8,554 nt of DNA, taken from JAGGAG01 sp031402225 (GTDB lineage: Bacteria; Gemmatimonadota; Gemmatimonadetes; Gemmatimonadales; GWC2-71-9). Position numbers and translations under genes: made by a program. Below, one piece after another: positions 1 to 6,059 of this stretch. The stretch covers positions 1-8,554 of the forward strand of contig JANNSD010000141.1 in assembly GCA_031402225.1 (NCBI GenBank). Reading direction: 5' to 3'. Below the pieces are notes generated by a model. The model was not told the origin of the DNA. It was given only the letters and a program-made list of their open reading frames with translations, and did not search any database. Position 1 is the first letter of the stretch; the number at the start of each line of letters is the position of its first letter.

Positions 1-1264
1 CGTCGATGGAGCAGTCAGCCAGCTTGCCCGGCAGCACCATGATCTCCAGGCCGGACTTCTTGCGCACCAGGTCGCGCGCCTTGCGCGCGGCCTCGCGGGC
101 CCGTGCGGCGCTCACGGCCTTCTCGATGATGGCCCGCGCCACCGGCGGATGTTCCTCGAGGTAGTTGCCGAGATGCTCGTTGACCACCGTCTTGACGATG
201 CCCTCGACTTCCGAATTGCCCAGCTTCGTCTTCGTCTGCCCCTCGAACTGCGGCTCGCGCACCTTCACGTGCAGCACGCAGGTCAGGCCCTCACGGATGT
301 CATCGCCGGAGAGCGTGAAGCCCTCCTTCTTCAGGAAGTCGCGCCGCTTTGCCACGTCGTTGATCGTGCGGGTCAGCGCCGCCTTGAACCCCGTGAGGTG
401 CGTGCCGCCCTCGTGGGTATTGATGTTGTTGACGAAGGTGAACGTGTTTTCGTTGTAGCCGTCCTCGAACTGGAGGGCGAGGTCGACCTCCACGTCGTCC
501 TTGGTGACGAGGAAGGCGATCGGCTTCGGGTGGAGCGCCTTCTTGTTGCGGTTGAGCCACTCCACGAACTGCACCAGTCCGCCCTTGGCGAAGAAGGTTT
601 CTTCCTTCTCCGGCTCCACCCGCTCGTCCTTGAGCACGATGGTGACGCCCTTGTTCAGGAAGGCGAGCTGGCGGAGCCGGTCGGCGAGTGTGCTGTAGTT
701 GAACTCGAGGACCTGGAAGATCTCGGGGTCGGGCTTGAACCGGACCGTCGTGCCGGTACTCTTCGCCTTGCCCAGCACCGAGAGTTTCTTCGTGGTGTGC
801 CCGCGGACGAACTGCATCTGGTGCCGCTGTCCATCGCGGTCGACGATCACCTCGAGTCGTTCCGAGAGGGCGTTCACCACCGACACACCGACGCCGTGCA
901 GGCCGCCCGACACCTTGTAGCTGCTCTTGTCGAACTTGCCGCCGGCGTGCAGCACCGTCAGCGCCAGTTCGACGCCGGGGATCTTCTCGGTCGGGTGAAT
1001 ATCGACCGGGATGCCGCGCCCGTTGTCCGTGACCGTCACGGAGTTGTCAGCGTGAAGGGTGATGCTGATGTGGTCGGCGTGCCCGGCCAGGGCCTCATCG
1101 ATCGAGTTGTCCACCACCTCGTACACCAGGTGGTGCAGGCCGTTCTCCCCGGTGGAGCCGATGTACATGCCGGGACGGCGACGTACCGCCTCGAGGCCCT
1201 TGAGGACCTGGATCGAATCGGCCTTGTAGCCCGTTGTTGCCACTGTGGTCTCGTTGGCTGCCAT
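1..1264 (-). CDS. gyrB: DNA gyrase subunit B, N-terminal two thirds (3' end cut by window edge)
   Basis: ATPase subunit of DNA gyrase, which with GyrA introduces negative supercoils in the cytoplasm. 421 residues are visible. The GHKL ATPase domain shows YEVVDNSIDEA (E49 as general base and N53 for Mg, matching E. coli E42 and N46), D80 and DNGRGIP at 80-86, and the ATP-lid motif GGLHGVGVSVVNALS at 120-134. R143 aligns with the coumarin-contacting Arg136 of E. coli. The transducer domain has the QTK loop at 343-345. The window ends at LPGKLADC, just before the TOPRIM EGDSAGG motif, so the truncation is an edge effect and not a gene defect. The ATG at 1264 is 8 bases after the dciA stop, with GGAG only 2 bases upstream of it. 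ParE is the main alternative, but the recF-dciA context favours GyrB. Confidence 0.96.
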   Translation of the reverse strand, partial: MAANETTVATTGYKADSIQVLKGLEAVRRRPGMYIGSTGENGLHHLVYEVVDNSIDEALAGHADHISITLHADNSVTVTDNGRGIPVDIHPTEKIPGVELALTVLHAGGKFDKSSYKVSGGLHGVGVSVVNALSERLEVIVDRDGQRHQMQFVRGHTTKKLSVLGKAKSTGTTVRFKPDPEIFQVLEFNYSTLADRLRQLAFLNKGVTIVLKDERVEPEKEETFFAKGGLVQFVEWLNRNKKALHPKPIAFLVTKDDVEVDLALQFEDGYNENTFTFVNNINTHEGGTHLTGFKAALTRTINDVAKRRDFLKKEGFTLSGDDIREGLTCVLHVKVREPQFEGQTKTKLGNSEVEGIVKTVVNEHLGNYLEEHPPVARAIIEKAVSAARAREAARKARDLVRKKSGLEIMVLPGKLADCSID

Positions 1265-1266
1265 GT

Positions 1267-1270
1267 CTCC
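1267..1270 (-). promoter_or_regulatory. Probable ribosome binding site of gyrB
   Basis: GGAG lies in the 8-base gap between the dciA stop and the gyrB ATG. The spacing to the ATG is only 2 bases, tighter than usual, so gyrB translation may depend partly on ribosomes finishing dciA. Seen in sequence; function inferred. Confidence 0.4.
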
Positions 1271-1272
1271 AG

Positions 1273-1617
1273 CTATGGTGAGGGTCTCGTGCCGGGGCCC
1301 GTGGCGATCCAGCGGATCCCGCGAATCCGTCCCTGCCGTCCTGCGTTGAGCCGCGCGATGATCTGTGGCGCCATCAGGCTCAGTTCGTTGGCCCAGGCGG
1401 CCGTCGCCACGCGCACCCGCAGCAGCCCATCGGGCGTGATCGACTCCGCTTCCGTCACTGCCGCGATCTGCTCGCCCACCAGCCGCGGCCATTCAACGAT
1501 GATGGTGGCCTGCGCCACGCGGGCGCCGATGCCCGTGCGACTGAGCCAAGCCGAGACCGCGTCACCAAGTGGTGCCGGCGCCCGCTTGCGAGATCCCCTG
1601 GACTCGTCGTCGCTCAT
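1273..1617 (-). CDS. dciA: DciA-type replicative helicase loading factor (DUF721)
   Basis: Small DUF721 protein of 114 residues. In bacteria without DnaC or DnaI loaders, DciA interacts with the DnaB replicative helicase and promotes its loading at origins. The family pattern is clear: WPRLVGEQIA at 43-52, a LLRVRV strand near 65-70, and the AAWANELSLM stretch at 73-82, including W75, E78 and L79. The N-terminus is short, basic and probably disordered. The ATG overlaps the recF stop as ATGA (1614-1617) and has a good GGGGAG ribosome site 5 bases upstream inside recF, so the two genes are translationally coupled. Its place between recF and gyrB matches Rv0004 in Mycobacterium. Family assignment is firm from the motif; the helicase role is inferred from family knowledge. 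Confidence 0.9.
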   Translation of the reverse strand: MSDDESRGSRKRAPAPLGDAVSAWLSRTGIGARVAQATIIVEWPRLVGEQIAAVTEAESITPDGLLRVRVATAAWANELSLMAPQIIARLNAGRQGRIRGIRWIATGPGTRPSP

Positions 1618-2702
1618 GCCGACTCCCCGCCGGGAAGCGCCCGGCCGCCGTGCATTTCCCAGCGCGGCAGGTCCAGCTGTGCCGGCAGTTCGTCGCTCCG
1701 CGGCGCGGTGATGAAGAGCTGCCGCTGCCCATCGCCCATCAGTCGCGTCGCCAGGCGGCGCTGCCGCTCGGAGTCGAGTTCCGCGAACACATCGTCCAGC
1801 AGCAACGCCGGCTCGATGCCGCGCCGCTCCCGGAGCGTGCCCAGTTCCAGCAGCTTGAGCGCGATGGCGGCACTCCGAAGCTGGCCGGTGGACCCGAAGA
1901 CCCGGAGCGGCTGGCCATCGATGGCCAGCGCGAGGTCATCGCGATGCGGCCCGATGGTGGTGATGCCTCGCGCCCGGTCGGTGGCGAAGCTCCCGGCGAA
2001 CGCGTCGTTCCAGGCCTCGGGCTGCGCGAGCTCAGCGCGCCCGGTGTAGCTGAGCGTGGCCCGGCCCGATTCATTGAGGTCGGCCAGCTCACTCGCAAAC
2101 GCCTCCGCCACGTCGGCCACCCACGTCGCCCGTCGCTCCACCAGGAGCGCACCCTCGGCGGCGAGGATCGGTTCGCACGCTCGCGCCACCTCGCCCTGCT
2201 GCTGCCGCAGGGCCGCGTTCCGCCGGGTCAGCCCGGCGCGATAGCGCAGCAGCGCCCGCAGGTACGCCGGATCGGCCAGCGACAGCATGCGGTCGAGGAA
2301 GCGCCGCCGGCCGAGTGCCGGCCCTCCCGCGAGTTCCACGTCGCCTGGCAGGAAGGCCACCGCGAGCCACCGGCCGATCACCGCCGTGAGCCGGCGTTCC
2401 TCCACGGCGTCCACGGTAATGCGCTTCCGTCGCCCCGCCGCCATAAAGGTGGCCGCGAGCGAGCCCGCCATCTCGCCGTCGAATGCCGCCTCAACGTGAA
2501 ATCCCGTCCCGCCAAAGGCCACCAGCTCGGAATCAAGCGCCCCGCGGAATGACCGGAGCAATACCGGGTAGTAGGCCGCTTCGAGGAGGTTGGTCTTGCC
2601 CTGGCCATTTTGTCCCACCAGGGCGAACCCGCGAGACGGCACCTCCAGCTCGCCGTCCGCCAGGTTGCGAAACCCCCGGGTGGCGAGGCGAGAAAGCCTC
2701 AC
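1614..2702 (-). CDS. recF: DNA replication/repair protein RecF
   Basis: SMC-like ATPase of 362 residues that helps RecO and RecR load RecA at single-strand gaps. The N-terminus RLSRLATRGFRNL is typical of RecF. Walker A is GQNGQGKTN at 30-38 (K36). The GPHRDD motif is at 251-256, the ABC signature STGQLRSAAIALK at 271-283, Walker B is ALLLDD with D303-D304, and the D-loop is ELD at 308-310. Length is normal for the family. The start is GTG at 2702, because the protein begins directly with the conserved first strand; no Shine-Dalgarno is visible in the 36-base gap to the enoyl-CoA hydratase gene, which runs the same way. The stop overlaps the dciA start. The upstream neighbour is not dnaN, which is unusual for recF. 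Confidence 0.96.
   Translation of the reverse strand: MRLSRLATRGFRNLADGELEVPSRGFALVGQNGQGKTNLLEAAYYPVLLRSFRGALDSELVAFGGTGFHVEAAFDGEMAGSLAATFMAAGRRKRITVDAVEERRLTAVIGRWLAVAFLPGDVELAGGPALGRRRFLDRMLSLADPAYLRALLRYRAGLTRRNAALRQQQGEVARACEPILAAEGALLVERRATWVADVAEAFASELADLNESGRATLSYTGRAELAQPEAWNDAFAGSFATDRARGITTIGPHRDDLALAIDGQPLRVFGSTGQLRSAAIALKLLELGTLRERRGIEPALLLDDVFAELDSERQRRLATRLMGDGQRQLFITAPRSDELPAQLDLPRWEMHGGRALPGGESA
1623..1628 (-). promoter_or_regulatory. Ribosome binding site of dciA inside the recF 3' end
   Basis: GGGGAG lies 5 bases before the dciA ATG, within the last codons of recF. It supports the 1617 start and reinitiation after the overlapping recF stop codon. Confidence 0.55.
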
Positions 2703-2738
2703 AAAAATAGTCGGTTTGGGGAGGGTGTTGCAGGTCGC

Positions 2739-3521
2739 CTAGCGCCCTTCAAAGGCGGGCTTCCGCTTCTCGAGAAAGGCGCGGGTCCCTTCGCGCATGT
2801 CGTCGGTGGAGGAGAGCAAGCCGAAGAGGCTGGCCTCGAGCAGCAGGGCGTCCTGCTGGCTCATCTCGTAGCCGGCATCGACCGCCTCGAGCACCGAACG
2901 CACCGCCAGCGGACCCTGCTCCATGATGCTGCGAGCCAGGGTCTCGGCCTCAGCAAGAAGCCGGTCAGCGGGCACCACCCGGCTCACCAGCCCGATCCGG
3001 AGCGCCTCCGCGGCATCGATGATGGCACCGGTCAGCAACAGCTCCAGCGCCCGGCCCTTGCCCACGATACGGGGCAGCCGCACCGTGCCGCCATAGCCGG
3101 GAAGCAGTCCCAGCTTCACCTCCGGCTGGCCGAACTTCGCCGTGTCGCTCGCGATCCTGATGTGGCACGCCATGGCCAGCTCGCACCCCCCACCAAGCGC
3201 AAATCCGTTCACGGCTGCAATGACGGGCTTGTTCATGTGCTCGAGCGCGCGGAACACCAGTTGGCCCGCGCGCGCACGCGCCCTTCCGTCCATCGGCCCC
3301 TGGGTCGTGAGTTCACCAATATCGGCTCCCGCCACGAACGCCTTGGGTCCGGCACCGGTCAGGATCACGGCACGCACCGCCTGGTCGTTCGCAGCCGCCT
3401 CGGCCGCTTCGCCCAGTTCGCGGATCACGGTGCCATTCAGGGCATTCAGCTTGTCGGGACGGTTGACCGTGATGCGGGCCAGGCCGCTGGCCACATCGTA
3501 GAGGAGGGTCTCGTATGCCAT
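2739..3521 (-). CDS. Enoyl-CoA hydratase/isomerase family protein (crotonase fold)
   Basis: Crotonase-family enzyme of 260 residues, most likely a 2-enoyl-CoA hydratase adding water across the double bond of trans-2-enoyl-CoA in fatty acid or amino acid breakdown. The oxyanion-hole segments are FVAGADI (62-68, A66) and GFALGGGCEL (106-115, G111). Both catalytic acids of true hydratases are present: E114 in GGGCEL and E134 in GQPEVKLGLLPGYGGT, matching rat Glu144 and Glu164. The C-terminus FLEKRKPAF is typical. Exact substrate cannot be read; short-chain enoyl-CoA or 3-hydroxybutyryl-CoA metabolism are both possible. An in-frame TAA at 3531-3533 rules out an earlier start, fixing the ATG at 3521. 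A GGAGGG lies 14 bases upstream, rather far to act as a ribosome site. It precedes recF by 36 bases on the same strand and diverges from mtnA. Confidence 0.92.
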   Translation of the reverse strand: MAYETLLYDVASGLARITVNRPDKLNALNGTVIRELGEAAEAAANDQAVRAVILTGAGPKAFVAGADIGELTTQGPMDGRARARAGQLVFRALEHMNKPVIAAVNGFALGGGCELAMACHIRIASDTAKFGQPEVKLGLLPGYGGTVRLPRIVGKGRALELLLTGAIIDAAEALRIGLVSRVVPADRLLAEAETLARSIMEQGPLAVRSVLEAVDAGYEMSQQDALLLEASLFGLLSSTDDMREGTRAFLEKRKPAFEGR

Positions 3522-3567
3522 GGGAGAAACTTAATCCCTCCAGGCGCTCCGCCGCGTATCTTCAGGC
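3522..3567. promoter_or_regulatory. Divergent promoter region between the hydratase gene and mtnA
   Basis: Only 46 bases separate two divergent start codons, so promoters for both must lie here or reach into the opposite gene. On the minus strand TAAGTT (3528-3533) sits 6 bases before the hydratase ATG. On the plus strand TATCTT (3557-3562) sits 5 bases before the mtnA ATG. Both fit the TANNNT -10 form at the distance seen for leaderless transcripts in other phyla. No convincing -35 element is visible on either strand. The reading as promoters is inference. Confidence 0.4.
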
Positions 3568-4575
3568 ATGACGATTCCCGTGACTGTGGCATGGACGCCG
3601 GAGGGGCTCCTGGTGCTCGACCAGTCCCGCCTCCCGGGCGAAGAGAGGTACGTCACGCTCCGCACCGTGGCCGAGGTGGCGGATGCCATTCGTGACCTGC
3701 AGGTGAGGGGGGCACCGCTGATCGGCATTGTGGGCGCCATGGGGGTGGCGCTGGCGGCGCGTGAGCCGGGCGATGACTCTGCTGCCGCTGTCCGCCGGCG
3801 GGTGGACCAGGCCGGCCGGCTTCTCGCTGCGACGCGTCCGACCGCGGTCAACCTGCGCTGGGCCATCGATCGGATGATGGCGGTCACCCAGCGGACCATG
3901 CCCGACGCGCGCAGGCTCGCCGATGCCCTCGAGGCGGAGGCGAAGGCCATCCACGCCGAGGATCGCGCGATGTGTGACGCGATCGGTGAGCATGGCTTGG
4001 CGGTGGTGCCGGACGGGGCCATCGTGCTGACCCACTGCAACGCCGGTTCGCTGGCCACCGGTGGCATCGGCACGGCGCTGGCACCGGTGTACCGGGCGCA
4101 CCAGGCTGGTCGCAGGGTGCACGTCATTGCCGACGAGACGCGACCCGTGCTGCAGGGCGGTCGTCTCACGGCGTGGGAACTGACGCGCGCCGGTATCCCC
4201 TGCACCCTGATCGCGGACAGCATGGCGGCCAGCCGGCTTCGCCGGGGTGATGTGAGCTGCGTCATCGTGGGTGCCGACCGGATCGCGGCCAACGGCGATA
4301 CCGCCAACAAGATCGGCACCTATCCGCTCGCCCTCGCGGCGCGCGAGCACAAGGTGCCGTTCTACGTCGCGGCGCCGCAGTCCACGTTCGACATGGCGAC
4401 CCCCAATGGCGCGGCGATTCCCATCGAGGAACGCGATGCGACCGAAATCACCATGATGGGCGGCCGGCGGATCGCGCCCGAAGGCGTGGCGGTGTGGAAC
4501 CCGGCTTTCGACGTGACCCCGGCGGCGCTGGTCACCGGCTTCATCACTGATCGCGGCCTGCTGACGCGGCCATGA
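3568..4575 (+). CDS. mtnA: S-methyl-5-thioribose-1-phosphate isomerase
   Basis: Isomerase of 335 residues in the eIF2B-like superfamily. MtnA converts 5-methylthioribose-1-phosphate to 5-methylthioribulose-1-phosphate in methionine salvage in the cytoplasm. The N-terminal part has LDQSRLPGEE (17-26) and the substrate-binding VRGAPLIG (46-53). The catalytic cysteine is C157 in LTHCNAGSLATGG, and the catalytic aspartate is D237 in VGADRIAANGDTANKIGTY; these match Cys160 and Asp240 of the Bacillus enzyme. The C-terminus has the conserved ATPNGAAIPIEER segment. Length is typical. The ATG at 3568 places the conserved WTPEGLLVLDQ near the N-terminus; the only SD-like bases are AGG very close to the ATG. 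The stop overlaps the glpK ATG (ATGA, 4572-4575). No other salvage gene (mtnP, mtnK, mtnB) is in the window. Confidence 0.93.
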   Translation: MTIPVTVAWTPEGLLVLDQSRLPGEERYVTLRTVAEVADAIRDLQVRGAPLIGIVGAMGVALAAREPGDDSAAAVRRRVDQAGRLLAATRPTAVNLRWAIDRMMAVTQRTMPDARRLADALEAEAKAIHAEDRAMCDAIGEHGLAVVPDGAIVLTHCNAGSLATGGIGTALAPVYRAHQAGRRVHVIADETRPVLQGGRLTAWELTRAGIPCTLIADSMAASRLRRGDVSCVIVGADRIAANGDTANKIGTYPLALAAREHKVPFYVAAPQSTFDMATPNGAAIPIEERDATEITMMGGRRIAPEGVAVWNPAFDVTPAALVTGFITDRGLLTRP

Positions 4576-6047
4576 CGTCCATCCTGGCGCTGGATCAGGG
4601 CACCACCGGATCTACCGCGATGGTCGTGCACGAGGATGGGCGCGTCATCGGCCGCGGCTATCGCGAGTTCACCCAGTTCTTCCCGGAGCCGGGATGGGTG
4701 GAGCATGATCCCCTGGAGATCCTCCGCGTGTCGCTCGAGGCGATGCGCGAGGCGGTCGCTCAGGCCGGCACGCGCCCGTCAGCGCTCGGTATTACCAACC
4801 AGCGCGAGACGGTCGTGCTCTGGAATCGCCGCACGCTGGAACCGGTGGCGCGCGCCATCGTATGGCAGGACCGGCGCACCTCGGCGCGCTGCCGCGAGCT
4901 GCGCGAGGCCGGGCTCGAGTCGATGATCCGGAGCCGCACCGGCCTGGTGTGCGACCCCTACTTCTCCGCGACAAAACTCGAGTGGCTCCTGCGCGACGCG
5001 AACCTGCGCGCTGCCGCCGGCCGCAATGAGTTGGCGGCCGGCACGGTGGAGAGCTGGCTCGTGGCGCGGCTCACCGGCGGCCTCCATGTCAGCGATCACA
5101 CGAACGCGTCACGCACGATGCTCTACGACCTCGCGGCCCGTGCATGGGATGACGAGCTGCTGGCGCTGTTCTCGGTGCCGCGCGGCATCCTCCCGGAGAT
5201 CGTTCCGTCGGCCGGGGTGCTGGGCGAGGTGCGCGAGGAGCACCTCGGATTCCGTCTCCCCATCGCCGGCCTGGCGGGCGACCAGCAGGCAGCGCTCTTC
5301 GGCCAGGGGTGCACCCGGCCAGGCATGGCCAAGAACACCTACGGCACCGGCGCCTTCCTGCTCGTGCATGCCGGCGACTCCGTGCCTCAGCCCGCGCCGG
5401 GGCTGCTCGGCACCGCGGCGTGCGGCCCGGGGGGCGAGCCGGCCTACGCAGTGGAGGGCAGCGTGTTCATTGCCGGCGCCGCCATCCAGTGGCTGCGCGA
5501 CGGACTCGGGGTCATCGCGACCGCCGCCGAGACGCAGGCGATGGCGCTGAGCGTCGGGGACACCGGCGGGGTCACTTTCGTGCCGGCGTTCGTCGGGCTC
5601 GGCACGCCGCACTGGGAAGCCGAGGCGCGCGGCACCATCACCGGCATCACCCGTGGCACCACACGGGCGCACCTCGTGCGCGCCGCCGTGGAATCAATCG
5701 CCTACGGGACAGCCGACCTGCTGCGTACCGTGACGGAGTCGAGCGCCCTCGACGTCCCGGTGCTTCGGGTCGACGGGGGCGCCGCCGCCAACGATTTTCT
5801 CATGCAGTTTCAGGCTGATCTCGTTGGCGTACCGGTCGAGCGTCCCGCCATGCTCGAGACGACGGCACTGGGCGCGGCCGGACTGGCCGGTATCGCCACC
5901 GGGGTCTGGTCTTCGGTGGACGAGCTCCGGGGCAGCGACATGGCCCGGTTTGAGCCGGCGATCAGCGCCGCGGAACGGTCAGCGCGCACAAGGATGTGGG
6001 AACGCGCGGTGCATGCCACGCTCGCCTGGGCCCGCTACCGCGGCTGA
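4572..6047 (+). CDS. glpK: Glycerol kinase (FGGY family)
   Basis: FGGY carbohydrate kinase of 491 residues, about the usual GlpK length, phosphorylating glycerol to sn-glycerol-3-phosphate with ATP. The phosphate loop LALDQGTTGSTA is at 5-16. The glycerol ligands of E. coli GlpK all have counterparts: R78-E79 in ITNQRETVVLW, W98 in IVWQDRR, Y130, and D237-Q238 in AGDQQAALFGQG, where D237 is the catalytic base. The second domain has NTYGTGAFLL (255-264), VDGGAAANDFLMQFQAD (400-416) and ETTALGAAGLAG (429-440). The loop before PIAG differs from the E. coli fructose-bisphosphate loop, though R228 aligns with Arg236. Translation is probably coupled to mtnA through the ATGA overlap. No glpF, glpD or glpR gene is visible. 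Another FGGY substrate is possible but less likely given the ligand match. It converges with the cytochrome gene 12 bases away. Confidence 0.93.
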   Translation: MTSILALDQGTTGSTAMVVHEDGRVIGRGYREFTQFFPEPGWVEHDPLEILRVSLEAMREAVAQAGTRPSALGITNQRETVVLWNRRTLEPVARAIVWQDRRTSARCRELREAGLESMIRSRTGLVCDPYFSATKLEWLLRDANLRAAAGRNELAAGTVESWLVARLTGGLHVSDHTNASRTMLYDLAARAWDDELLALFSVPRGILPEIVPSAGVLGEVREEHLGFRLPIAGLAGDQQAALFGQGCTRPGMAKNTYGTGAFLLVHAGDSVPQPAPGLLGTAACGPGGEPAYAVEGSVFIAGAAIQWLRDGLGVIATAAETQAMALSVGDTGGVTFVPAFVGLGTPHWEAEARGTITGITRGTTRAHLVRAAVESIAYGTADLLRTVTESSALDVPVLRVDGGAAANDFLMQFQADLVGVPVERPAMLETTALGAAGLAGIATGVWSSVDELRGSDMARFEPAISAAERSARTRMWERAVHATLAWARYRG

Positions 6048-6059
6048 GGCAGTCTGGGG

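Noticed and set aside
149..1711. 520-codon open frame on the plus strand
   Set aside because: It lies antisense to gyrB, dciA and the recF end, all with clear conserved motifs. Its His/Leu/Arg/Val-rich composition is typical of an antisense frame in G+C-rich DNA.
2703..2738. T-run in the gap before recF as a terminator of the hydratase gene
   Set aside because: Five Ts are present but no G+C-rich stem precedes them, so an intrinsic terminator is not supported.
1..3567. Replication origin near recF and gyrB
   Set aside because: No cluster of TTATCCACA-like DnaA boxes and no A+T-rich stretch is visible; the region is coding throughout.
1569..3695. Long plus-strand open frames opposite recF and the hydratase gene (to 2552 and from 2610)
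   Set aside because: No recognisable domain, low-complexity Arg/Pro/Gly composition, and full overlap with genes of firm identity.
3531..4350. Two 262-codon minus-strand open frames opposite mtnA
   Set aside because: They are shadows of mtnA; one is Ser/Arg/Ala-rich, neither shows a family motif, and both would overlap a gene with intact catalytic residues.
6048..6059. Possible bidirectional terminator between the convergent glpK and cytochrome genes
   Set aside because: The gap is only 12 bases and no stem-loop with a T-run is visible in it or just around it.
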